DNA from: Asterias amurensis
Taxonomy: Eukaryota > Echinodermata > Asteroidea > Forcipulatida > Asteriidae
Direction of reading: 5' to 3'
NCBI RefSeq assembly: GCF_032118995.1
Contig: NC_092661.1
Location: 20,059,006 to 20,123,005 of the forward strand
DNA length: 64,000 nucleotides
Shown here piece after piece: positions 34,401 through 44,749 of this stretch. A program made the position numbers and the translations under genes. Numbering within the stretch: position 1 is the stretch's first letter; each line of letters starts with the position of its first letter. Below the pieces are notes generated by a model that saw only the letters and a list, made by a program, of their open reading frames with translations, was not told where the DNA came from and did no database searches.

Positions 34401-34696
34401 AGCACTAAAAATAAGCTGCAAGACTGCATACAATGATAGAGCTTGAACTTACACAATGGACTAGCAACCAGGAATGGTATACTGACGATCCAGCTAGATC
34501 CTGCTGCAGTTAATGCAAAGTATTGTTTCCATTCAATATAGAGTACTCCTAGGGAAGTAATATAACCTGGTGACAACATCACACATAGGTGACCACCAAA
34601 GCACACCATCCATGCCCATCCACCATCTACAGTAGCTGGAGCGTGTTGAGCAGAGGCTACATCTCCAGTTGGTTTGTTCCTTCGTCTAAGATTCAT
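31399..34696 (-). CDS. Monocarboxylate-transporter-like MFS protein A (SLC16 type)
   Basis: Plasma-membrane 12-helix MFS carrier; the substrate cannot be read from sequence. Four exons: 34696-34453, 33697-33557, 33123-32314 and 31541-31399. All junctions are phase 1 and encode 445 residues. The SLC16 signature DGGWAW lies at residues 24-29 at the start of helix 1. The helix-5 region reads YFNDKFALANGIVNVGANVG (family pattern YFxxRRxLAxGxxxxG). A charged cytosolic loop of about 50 residues (MEMETLDDADTKQ-like) separates helices 6 and 7. TRATHGWFVDRNY and the closing GEIYDATGNY match the second half of the family. Stop at 31399, in or next to a SINE fragment. It is the downstream member of a tandem pair with the gene at 37794-44749. 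Start: first ATG after an upstream AT-rich leader. Confidence 0.93.
32037..32280. other. Intron between transporter A exons 3 and 4
   Basis: Part of intron 31542-32313. Open frames on both strands are short and have no domain. No array seen. Confidence 0.4.
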
Positions 34697-34964
34697 GATT
34701 GTTTGTATTTCTCACCTGGAGACAAGATAGAAACTGAATCTTAATACATAGATGTAGAAAGATGAATTTAGGCTCCAGCTGTTTCTGTTTCCTTCATCTG
34801 TATTCTAATATTTACTGGATCTTGAATGTTTTTACTTATTAATATTGTGAATTAGCCTATTGTATTTTTTATCTACCGGAGAAATATGCAATTATAATAT
34901 AAACACAAATAAACACCGTGTAAGTAGGATTTGAAACTTTGCATGGTGGAGATAAGATATAGAA
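34697..34964. other. 5' flank of transporter A
   Basis: Expected promoter region. No clear TATA box or repeat. Confidence 0.4.
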
Positions 34965-35090
34965 GAGTTTGCGGTAACACCATGTAATAACAATCTCTAA
35001 ATGAGTTGGGGTGGTTCTGAAAAGAACCGTTGGGTTAACTCGACGTTTCGATCAGTATGCTCTGATCGTCTTCTGGAGAATGCTGGACTC
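34965..35090 (+). mobile_element. Dispersed element with GATCAG/CTGATC hairpin
   Basis: Second copy of the element at 22995-23205: GTTTGCGGTAACACCATGTA, then TTTCGATCAGTATG and CTCTGATCGTCTTC. The pair GATCAG and CTGATC forms a 6-bp stem with a 6-nt loop, kept in both copies. The strand is nominal. Confidence 0.6.
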
Positions 35091-36465
35091 TGATGCTGCA
35101 TGCTGCTTAAGTACTAGGCGGTGGATCAGCGGTGATGCACGAAGGGTGTGTTGATTTTGCCGAAACTGCCGAATCTGTATTTGTGTCAATTACTCGTTTA
35201 TTAGTGTCCCCACCTGCAACCTGTCCCCACACTTGAAAATCATGTGCGCTATGACCTTATTTTGACCGCCCCCCCCCCCCCCCCCCGCCCCACAGCTTAG
35301 GGCACCCTTATTTTATGTGCATCAGATCCATTGTCATTATGAGTAAGATTTACGACGTTGAATTAAAGATTGCAAAATGATGGTATATTTGTAGGTTTAC
35401 TTCCTGTATCAGTTCATGTACACTTCGTTAATAATTACTACAGTGGTAAGGTATATGATCGGCACTATATCACGTATTTCCTTCAGATCTAACATTATGA
35501 TAATGTATCATTCTTGAATAGGACTACGAGGGATGGCTTATCTATCACACCATAGAGTATGATCACACTCACCGTTCAGTCGTGATGGTTCTTCTATCTT
35601 CAGCTGCGACTGCAACAAGTCAAAACGGAGATGAAATGGGCCCGATGGCCATACCGGCCCGACACAAAACAGTACACAGTGTGGATGGTTAATGCAGATG
35701 TGAATTCACAATACAATCGACAATCGACAATTGAGAAGGGAATATTATAGCTCGAGTAGGCAAACTGGCCAACAATGGCGGTGTATTGACCTTGCACACA
35801 CACGTGTGGAAATCGGTATGCCAACAACCCGTACACACAACGGGAATACAACCATGACGTACGTGGGGTAAGAAGAGGCTTGGTAGTCAAACACACTATT
35901 TTCTTATTGAACAGATGTAGGCCCCTACCCTAAAGTCCTCAAAAAACATTCTCAGATTCCCAAACACTATTATATAATAATGAACACTCCTTTCATTATT
36001 ATTATTATTTTATTTTATGTATGTATTATTTATTTTTCCTTTTTGGGGGGTGGGGGGGGGGGGCGGCAAGTCAGGGCTTACGTGTTTTGTTTCTAACACA
36101 TTGTTCTTCATCAGTAAACGCCAGTGTCCCAGGGAATCTTTCTCCAAGAGATTCTATCCCCACATGGGAAAATACTGGATGAACTTCTAAAACATTTTGT
36201 TTGGGCGTAAAATAATTGTACGCTCGGGCCCTCTTTTTCTTCTTTAAATTAAGTTAAGCCAACAAAACACGAGGTGTTATAAGTGCGTACAATTTATTAT
36301 GTTGTTGTGGTTTCGTATCTTGAGAAATAAACGTATGAAGACACAATCGTATCACTATCTTCGAAGGTGAAAATAGTTTTCCTTTAAATAATTTGAATAA
36401 TATAGTGTACTTAAAAGTTCAAACAAAAGATGGCTTTGACCGTTTAATGGACATTAAGCACTGAT
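35091..36465. other. Intergenic between the two transporters
   Basis: A poly-C tract at 35268-35286 and a poly-G tract at 36046-36063. The open frame at 35600-35896 on the minus strand has no recognisable domain. No gene supported. Confidence 0.5.
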
Positions 36466-36952
36466 AGCACACTAATCCAGAGGGCAACTGGTTACACACT
36501 AATCCAGAGGGCAACTGGTTACACACTAATCCAGAGGGCAACTGGTTGCACACTAATCCGGCGGGCAACTGGTTACACACTAGTCCGGAGGGCAACTGGT
36601 TACACACTAATCCAGAGGGCAACTGGTTACACACTAATCCGGAGGGCAACTGGTTACACACTAATCCAGAGGGCAACTGGTTACACACTAATCCAGAGGG
36701 CAACTGGTTGCACACTAATCCGGAGGGCAACTGGTTACACACTAATCCGGAGGGCAACTGGTTACACACTAATCCAGAGGGCAACTGGTTACACACTAAT
36801 CCAGAGGGCAACTGGTTACACACTAATCCAGAGGGCAACTGGTTACACACTAATCCAGAGGGCAACTGGTTACACACTAATCCGGAGGGCAACTGGTTAC
36901 ACACTAATCCAGAGGGCAACTGGTTGCACACTAATCCGGAGGGCATTGGTTG
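36466..36952. repeat. 27-bp tandem repeat, about 18 copies
   Basis: Unit of the type ACTAATCCAGAGGGCAACTG GTTACAC. As 27 is a multiple of three, long frames are open on both strands (repeats of HTNPEGNWL on one, CNQLPSGLV on the other), but they lack start context and composition variety and are not likely genes. The third base of CCAGAG/CCGGAG varies in a patchy way. Confidence 0.95.
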
Positions 36953-37309
36953 AAACTCCGCCCTATAGTTAATGTTTCTTTGTTGAACCCGTAAAAATTA
37001 GGTTTAAACAATGCTCTTGGCATCTTCATCATTAACCTTTGTCATGGTGTTTTTGTAGGGTGTCATATTATTCGAGCAGTTCAGAGCATCGGATTCAAGA
37101 TCAAGTGGTATTTCGTCATTAGATATTTAGGGTGTGGGTTTTCGACTCCTGGTCATGTGATTTGTGTCTTTGAGCAAGGCACTTCATCATAATTGCTTCT
37201 CTTCACCCAGGGGAATAAATGGGACTTGCGGGGGGGGGGGGGTGATATTGTGTTTGATAAAGTTTTTGGAGCGCCTTGGCAGCCCACCTCCCAGGGCTGT
37301 ATACTCCAT
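36953..37309 (+). mobile_element. Spacer with a tRNA-derived SINE fragment
   Basis: 37075-37290 shows a SINE-like order: GTTCAGAGCATCGGATTC, GGTGTGGGTTTTCGACTCC (B-box-like), GAGCAAGGCACTTCATCATA. It ends at a poly-G tract (37228-37239) and then runs into the 37310 array. Confidence 0.5.
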
Positions 37310-37812
37310 ATTGGGGCTTCATCACACAGCTACAGTTATGTCTTGCGTGCAATGTGTTTATCTTGGGGCTTCATCACACAGCTTCAGTTATGTCTTGCGT
37401 GCAATGTGTCCATCTTGGGGCTTCATCACACAGCTGCAGTTGACATTATACTTTCTGACTCTTTGCACAATGTCTTGCGTGCAATGTGTCCATCTTGGGG
37501 CTTCATCACACAGCTACAGTTATGTCTTGCGTGCAATGTGTCCATCTTGGGGCTTCATCACACAGCTACAGTTGACATTATAGGTCCTGACTCTTTGCAC
37601 AATGTCTTGCGTGCAATGTGTCCATCTTGGGGCTTCATCACACAGCTTCAGTTATGTCTTGTGTTCAATGTGTCCATCTTGGGGCTTCATCACACAGCTT
37701 CAGTTATGTCTTGCGTGCAATGTGTCCATCTTGGGGCTTCATCACACAGCTTCATTTATGTCTTGTGTTCAATGTGTCCATCTTGGGGCTGCATCACACA
37801 GCTACAGTTGAC
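37310..37812 (-). repeat. Tandem array covering the stop codon and 3' UTR of transporter B
   Basis: About nine units of 52 bp, some enlarged by a ~30-bp piece. On the minus strand the larger units contain ATGTCAACTGTAGCTGTGTG A, which is the same as the last six codons and stop of transporter B, followed by AGCCCCAAGATGGACACATT. The last coding exon therefore ends inside the first unit, and the downstream copies lie in the 3' UTR. Copies are highly similar. Confidence 0.9.
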
Positions 37813-40800
37813 ATTGGTTCTGACTCCTCACAAGGGTTGTTAGTGAATGTCTTGCGTTCAAGTTTACCATCTCTTCGCTTTTTCAGGAACAAAATTAAGA
37901 TAAAGAGTAAGAACGATGCCATGAAAAGTGCTCCGGCGGTCAAGAAAGGAGCAACGTAGTTTCCAGTGCCATCGTATATTTTACCTGGAAGAAAAATCAA
38001 ACATTATTTTTAATGTTGTTTCACATTCCTTTTTGAAACAAACTTAAACAAACTTAAACAAACATACAACAAAAGTTATAAACTTGCATCACAAATGCAT
38101 GTGTCCATCTTTTTGTAAGACCTTAACATCCTACCAAAAATACCAGTTAACTTTTGCTACAAATAATTTAAATACTGGATCAAAACTTTAAATAAATATA
38201 AGATATTGATGGATATAACAACAGATAGTAACACAAATATGAGTGAAATTGATCTTACCTGCAATAACTGTACCGATTCCATTGAAGAGAAAGAACACTG
38301 CGATTATTAAGCTGAGTGAAGCAGGCACATGGGACGGATGAACCAAACTCCGTAAATTCACGATCAATAGCGGTCCACCTATACCAACGAATGCTCCTAC
38401 TAGTATTGTATATCCCACTAGAAACACGTAGTTATCAGACACAGGGTTTAAGAAGGTTACAATAGAAGCTCCCAGAAGAACAATCCAATGTAGTTTATAG
38501 GCACTCACGTAGTTTCGATCCACAAACCAACCATGGGTAGCTCTCGTTAACATGGATACAATCGCAAAGGATATAAGTAACATTGCCCCTTGGTCATCAG
38601 ACCAACCACCCTCTTTAGCTCTAGCTGGTAGATGGGTAAGATTTGTAATCCAGCCTATGGAATATAAAGCTGCAGTTGCAAGCATCAACATCGCTGACAA
38701 ATCAGAGAATATATCTAGAAACTGTAAATTTCTCAAACATGTATTACCATCATTTGGTCTGGCATCCTTTTGGATAACTGATGTTATTGGGTTAGGTGGT
38801 GTTACTGCAGTCTGATTTACCTCCAAATCTAATTTCACTTTGATGGTGGTTGTCTTAAGAGGACGGAAGAGGGCACAAGCAGCAACACCATTCAGCTGAA
38901 TTGCTCCAACAATCAACATAGTTCCTCTCCATCCATAATGAGCAATAAGGAGACGAAACAAAGGAGGGAAGATGATTTGCCCAGTGTTGGATCCCAGAAC
39001 AACAATTCCATTGGCGAGAGCGTATCGTGTCTTGAAGTATTGAGACAATGCAACCATAGCTGGAGGGATCATTAACACTGTACCCAAACCTACAAAGTTA
39101 AACAAAGTATAGATCAACTCAAATTATAAAGAAAACAAAATACTTCAAGAAAATAAGTGAGCTGCCCCATTTATGCGGTTTTGTTTCATCATTGTATGAA
39201 TTCAATCAATTCAAAATATGATAAACATTGTGTCAATTTTGTAAGATATACTATTACTATGGCCTCATTTTGGGGTAGAATAGTGACGTATTCATGAATA
39301 CATTATTATAAGAGGTGTATACCGATGTCGTATTTGGATGTGGTATTCTGTTTTTAAACAAACTGTTTTTATTGTTTACTCCGCAATGAGCGTTATGACT
39401 GATGCTGGATATACCAGCACTTGTTCATTTATAGCTGGTCCGACATAACAGTAGTTTTCGTCAAGTTTTCTAATTGCTTTTATGATTAAATATGCTCATT
39501 TAAAACAAAAATCCATAAACAGTTTGTACACGAGGAATGGTATTTTCGCGAACCTTATTCTGGTAAGCAACCATTGTTAGCGCTAAGCTACTTTCTGTGC
39601 TTGAGCAGCTCTTTGAAACTGGGCTCTGATCTTACAATACTGGGTTTAAATTTAAAAAAAATTAGACTAAATTTGTGGGTGGAATAATGATGTGGTAATT
39701 ACCTGACAAAGCACCACAGAGGTAGAGTTGAGTGACATTGTTAGCGAACGATCCTAATATTGTGGCCAGTCCATTAATTGCTGATCCAACCATAGTTAGT
39801 CGACGTACACCAAGCCGAGTTGCAAGAACACCACTGAACAAAGCTGTGCAAGGAGAAACAGTGTTTACTGTCAGTTCTTTTAAATTATTTCAATTTTAAG
39901 GCTCACCGATTTAAAAGTTCATATCAGCACCAATATGCATCCAGAGAAGAGTTTCCATTTGAAATAAGTAGCAAACCTTGTTATTATGTTTAATTGTTTT
40001 TTATTGGGTTTTATGCGCCATGATCATGCCTGGTGGATACCAGCACTAATAGTATACAAGTGTTTATTATTATTATTATTAGCTGGTCTCCAGTTTGTAT
40101 TTGCTTTTACGATAACTTATCTATTTTTTCAGACAATCAAATCTCATTCATTACGTCGTATGTTTGTTCTGTCTTGTAGCATAGGACACTTTTTATTCAA
40201 AATGATTACCCACTTTGACTTTTACTTCTAGTCAAAACGGGAAGCTCTCAAATTAAAAGAAAATCATATCTCCTAAACCTGATATCATAAAGTCGTTTGT
40301 GCTGTCTGTATAGCTTACAATACTTATGCAATTTCATTCAAAAAAGTCGCATCCCCTTAAGGTGATCCCCTAGCTGCCGCTTCCCAGGTTGTATCGTAAT
40401 TTGGGTGTGATCCCTGGCTACACGGCAGTTAACGGTTGTATGGCGTCTGACAGGCACCCCCGAACAAAGATATTGACAAAATTGGGAGACCACCAACATA
40501 GGGCTAGATAGCTCAGTTGGTAGAGCGCCGGCACGTTAATTCGGAGGTCGTTGGTTCAAATCCTACTCTAGTCAATTCTTTGTTCAGCCCCAAAAAGCAA
40601 TTTCATTCAAAAAGATAACCCTGCTTTAGCAGTAAAAATGGGTTTGACCAAAGTGAAGTCGCTATTCTTCTTAAAATATGAATCCTGAATCTTTAGGGTT
40701 CTCCTTCGAAGGCATAAACATCTCAAATAAATATAAATAATTTATAGACGTGCCTTTTAGGAAGAAATACTGGGCTCCATGGAGGCAATTGCCTCAGTCG

Positions 40801-43800
40801 CTTATCGGGCCCCATAAAGCATGTGTTTGTTAAAAACTAATTTCACAACAAGGAGGATATTTTTGCGCGTGTTGGCTCAGCATGCGCGTTACTGCTCTTT
40901 GGGTGTTGGGGCCAGAATCCCCCCCCCCCCATAGGGGGGGGGGGGGGGAGCAGTTTAGTCTTGTAAGAGCAATCTTCAACCAGCGTTAAATGCACAAACG
41001 ATACTTTAACCACTTTACCATAAGTCTTCTTTGGGCCTTCAATTTGCATCAGGGATAAATTATTTATGTTTGACCCTAGTTATGAGTATTTTAAGCACGA
41101 CGTCAGGCCATTAACTATCAGAAGCAACCAAGATAATAAGAGTATTATTTACATAATGCTCCTATTTTAGAGTCATTAGAGCGTGATGAAGCAATTCTTG
41201 GTTAATGGGATAATTATAATTGTACAGTGCCGCCCCTGTATATGCTTAAGCTAACCCTAATATGCTTGATAAATAAATTACATTGGTATGATAATGGACA
41301 ATGGTCGCAAATTGGTCTAAAGCAACTATGAATATAGTGCAACAGAAATATTACTGCGTCACGCACGGACTCTCACTTCACTTGTGACTGCGTTTAACAA
41401 CTGACCATCTTGGAGTTTGCGTCTCAACATAGCATATTACAAGAAACCAGAAGATTACTGAAAATGAAGTTCTTTATAGTGACCTCAATCACTGTGTTTG
41501 CTTTCTCTGTAATCATGGTAACCAAGGCCTTTGCAGCTAGTGGGTGCCCTGATGGATGGGTGCCTTATGCTGATTCTTGCTACTTGGGTCTGGATGGATC
41601 CATGAAGGGCAACTGGTCCACTGCCGTGAAGAAGTGTGATCAGAACAACGCGTCAATAATGCTCCCAAGTTCAGATGGCGAAAATGAGTTCATATTTACA
41701 TCGTGTCAGCACCATGAAGATCTATATGGTGCTTGGATCAATTGTAATGACATCGAAGTTGAAGGTGAATGGAACTGCTACGAGGATGGTAAATATCTAA
41801 CTGAATATCGGAAATGGGAACCAAACCAACCAGATGACAATGAAAAACCAGGAGATCAGGATTACGGCTTCATGTTGACCAAAGACTACAAAAACAATCC
41901 TGACATTCTGGGTTATTGGGGGGATACCTGGGGAAATGAAAACCAAATGTTTGTCATTTGTGAACGTCTTCGTCAAGCAAGATGTGTTCAATCCACTACG
42001 TACTGCCTGACAGCAGATGATTCTACTGGTCGCTTTGTGCCTAGATGTCTCTTCAGCCACACCCTGGACAGATATCCAACTACCACAGTAGCTGCCTGCG
42101 GACAACGATGTATGGAGCGCGAAGACTGTCTCTCATTCAACATCAAGTCAAGTTCCACGTCCCGTGTTTGTGAGCTCAATAACGCCACTCGCTACCAAGT
42201 CTTGAAGGAGTATTTTCAAGAAAGTAAGGGATGCAACTACTTTGATTTTGAATGTGTTGAATAAATGATAAATTTTTGATTTGGCAAATATTTAGTATTA
42301 CTAGATAATTTCTCAATAAGCTTGTTGAATTTGTTTAATATCACAGTAACTTGGTAAAGTAGGCCTATACGTAAAAATTGTGTTGTTTTTACGTATCAAG
42401 ACAATTTTAGCTTTGTTAATTTTATTAATATATAAACTTAAGTGGTATAACTTTAATATGCCGTTATCTTTGAGCAAAGTCATTGTATTCATTGTTTTTT
42501 TACTTGCACTTTAGGCTAGTTTGAAGGGAAATAATTAAAAATATAAGTTTTCTGAAGTCTTGAAATAATATAGAACATAAAAAAGATTCAATGTTCAAGT
42601 ATAACTAGAATATTTTTCTAAGAACCAACGCTGTACCAGAATCCATGTTGCTTCATTGATCGCTACTGACTTTTTAAATACATTTTGAACATCAGTTTGA
42701 AAAAAGTGACGTACTACACTTTGTATGGGAACGGGAATGTTTTGGTTCATATAACTGACTTTTTCAGAGCGAAACTTGAAACATGACGTCAATTTGATTT
42801 CAACAACTAATTGATCTTTACACTTCAAGGAAGATTTTGTTTTGTCAGTCAAAAGGTCAAGTTCAAGCCCATTGTGATTGAATATTATCGAAAGTCGGGA
42901 ATGAACACAAAATCCCTGTACAAATCTAGTGGAAATTTATTACATCACAAAAGTGAATGTTACATTATCTTCCTCTTTAAAAAAGATATTATCCTTTTAG
43001 ACATTCTATTGTGGTTATCTGTTTACTTACACTTTTTGAAAAATCATTGAATAGATGGATGAAGAATGTTGTACTTATCTTTTTGTTTTTCCCTTTGGTA
43101 AAATTTCCCCGATACTAAATTTGGGATGAGCACAAATCTGTCCAATATCAGGAACTCTCTCATTAAAGACATTATGTTTCGGGGGAAAACATGTATAAGC
43201 TTAAAGCTGAAAGAGTTTGAACAGAAAACAGACGGCCAGTTTGAGAAGGCATGTTGAGTATAATTAAACTTACTGTTTCTGTTTGTATAATGATAACTTA
43301 TGTTATTGTTTGCTTTAATACAATGTACGATGACAATATTAAAGTAGTATTCCAAGTGTTGCCATTATATTCTAAAAATGGAAATGTTGTTAGAGGAGCA
43401 GGTTTTTGAGTAATGGATTGTGCAGGTGTTAGCGTATTAAACCTCTGGGACCATGTCATTGAGTTTTGTACATATTTATGCGCTGTTCGGTTTCTTTAAA
43501 CACTTCAGTTTAGTGGTTTATGGCTACACAATTATGTTGGGAAAATGATATAAATTTAACAACACAACAACAAAACACGAAAATAAGACTTGACCTCCAT
43601 TTCTGATTTACCTGTAAAATAGTTTGCCTAATTGACGTTCATGTTGTCATAAGCCAAGGCTGTATAATTATTATAGTAACTCGGTCAATTCTGTTTACTA
43701 CTATCGGTTTATGAACAATAAATATGTAAATTTGATTGGTTGATTGAAATGTATGGTTTAAAAAAGAAATTGGCATCAATGGGGTTCCTACAAAACGCTG

Positions 43801-44749
43801 TAAGCATCTTCGTCCCCAGTTTTAAATTATATTCAATGATAATTAAATTGTTACGGTCCATGCCATCTTGTGGAATCAACAATTTGGTTCAATGGAACGG
43901 CAGTTTGTGTGTTACGAAGTAAAAGGAAAATCACACAATTTCAATGCAAAGTTATGTAGATCATTCTTAACAACATCTTGCCAAACATGTTTTACCGGTA
44001 AAATAGATGACACACATATTCAGGGTCGGGGGGGGGGGGGCTTTTCTAAATCAGGGAATGATTTTAATGCGGCCTTTCAAATCCACAATAAAAGTGTATA
44101 ATATTGTAGCCTAAGTCTATAGACTGAAGGTCTATCCAACTTCCACTTTTTCACGAAAAAATCAAAAGCAACATCTCATTATAAAAAGTGGCAGGCGGAT
44201 ATTGAAGTTTAACCCATCCCAGAATGTAAATGGTGTCAATCCACTTCATCAATGGTCATAATGACCCTTATTCATCCATGGGGCTAATATCTTAATAACA
44301 TCACATGAGTGAGAGGCTACTGGTGTACTCAGACAGCTTAAAATCTAGCATAGACACTGTAGAAACAATGGGACGGTGAAGCTACACGCTAAGTAATTGA
44401 TGATTTGGAAATCTATTGCTACACACGTGTCATTGGTTCCATGTGTTCCAACTCACTGGTCCATTTGTTACACATTAAAATGTATAACGGCCTTTCATTG
44501 ATGGTGGTACTTACTCAATGGACTAGCAACCAACAATGGCATGCCAACTAGCCAGCTGGACGATGTAGCAGACAAATCGAAGTAATCTTTCCATTCAAGG
44601 TAGAATATCCCAAGAGTAGTGAAATATCCCGTAGTAACGACGAAACATACATGAGCAGCAAAGCATATAGCCCATGCCCAACCAGTGCCGTCCCTCATTG
44701 CACTGCCTGCTACAGCACTGCTTGGTTTGCTCGCTGTTTTCAACCTCAT
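37794..44749 (-). CDS. Monocarboxylate-transporter-like MFS protein B (SLC16 type)
   Basis: Paralogue of the gene at 31399-34696. Four exons at the same positions and phases: 44749-44515, 39843-39703, 39089-38259 and 37984-37794, encoding 465 residues. The helix-1 signature is DGTGWAW (residues 20-26). The helix-5 region reads YFKTRYALANGIVVLGSNTG. The helix 6-7 loop is seven residues longer than in A and rich in N, T and P. TRATHGWFVDRNYVSAY and GKIYDGTGNY are shared with A; the cytosolic tail is longer. Exon 2 is exactly 141 nt in both genes. Intron 1 is 4.7 kb and contains a whole lectin gene on the opposite strand. The last six codons are part of a tandem repeat. The substrate is unknown; the family moves lactate, thyroid hormone, creatine or aromatic amino acids. 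Confidence 0.93.
39545..39632. mobile_element. Foldback-family fragment
   Basis: GCGCTAAGCTACTTTCTGTG CTTGAGCAGCTCTTTGAAAC resembles the right end of the GGGCCCAATTTCAT family. Located just upstream of exon 2 of transporter B on that gene's strand. Confidence 0.5.
40501..40580 (+). mobile_element. tRNA-like SINE head
   Basis: Folds partly like a tRNA: a 7-bp acceptor stem (GGCTAGA with TCTAGTC), D arm GCTC..GAGC, and a T arm with TTCAAAT. The anticodon position would read GTT, but position 33 is C instead of U and the anticodon stem is short. The following sequence resembles other SINEs, so this is a tRNA-derived SINE, not a working tRNA. Confidence 0.6.
40581..41463. other. Upstream of the nested lectin gene
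   Basis: A poly-C/poly-G hairpin-like stretch lies at 40919-40948 (C run, ATA, G run). The rest should hold the lectin promoter, but no clear TATA box is seen. Intronic to transporter B. Confidence 0.5.
41464..42264 (+). CDS. Secreted C-type lectin with a C-terminal PAN/apple domain
   Basis: Single-exon gene of 266 residues, nested in intron 1 of transporter B on the opposite strand. Start chosen at 41464, since the residues from there form a clean signal peptide (MKFFIVTSITVFAFSVIMV..). An in-frame alternative 18 codons upstream would bury it. A C-type lectin domain spans ~27-173: CPDGWVPYADSCY, an EPNQPDD ligand-loop motif of the mannose-type EPN class, and YWGDTW then FVICE in place of the usual WND. 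A PAN/apple-like domain covers ~177-258 (CLFSHTLDRYPTTTVAACGQ, with C-rich DCLSFN). Likely a secreted carbohydrate-binding protein, possibly in immunity; that is inference. The gene lacks introns while its neighbours are split, which may point to a retrocopy. Confidence 0.93.
   Translation: MKFFIVTSITVFAFSVIMVTKAFAASGCPDGWVPYADSCYLGLDGSMKGNWSTAVKKCDQNNASIMLPSSDGENEFIFTSCQHHEDLYGAWINCNDIEVEGEWNCYEDGKYLTEYRKWEPNQPDDNEKPGDQDYGFMLTKDYKNNPDILGYWGDTWGNENQMFVICERLRQARCVQSTTYCLTADDSTGRFVPRCLFSHTLDRYPTTTVAACGQRCMEREDCLSFNIKSSSTSRVCELNNATRYQVLKEYFQESKGCNYFDFECVE
42265..43859. other. 3' flank of the lectin gene inside the transporter B intron
   Basis: AT-rich. No array or gene; short open frames at 42595-43355 carry no domains. 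A possible polyadenylation signal (GATAAA) lies close after the stop. Confidence 0.45.
43860..43990. mobile_element. Fragment of the TTAAAGGAACACG MITE family
   Basis: AAAGGAAAATCACACAATTT and GTAGATCATTCTTAACAACA match the right half of the element at 25240-25630. The left half is missing. Confidence 0.6.

Noticed and set aside
34965..35090. Hammerhead ribozyme
   Set aside because: GAAAC is present but the CTGANGA core and three-stem layout are not.
36466..36952. CRISPR-like array
   Set aside because: Units are contiguous without spacers and the genome is animal; it is a minisatellite.
36419..36953. 175- and 135-residue repeat proteins on both strands
   Set aside because: 27-bp unit length keeps frames open in both directions; no promoter, splice or start context.
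40501..40575. Functional tRNA with anticodon GTT
   Set aside because: C instead of U at position 33, short anticodon stem, and SINE-like downstream sequence.
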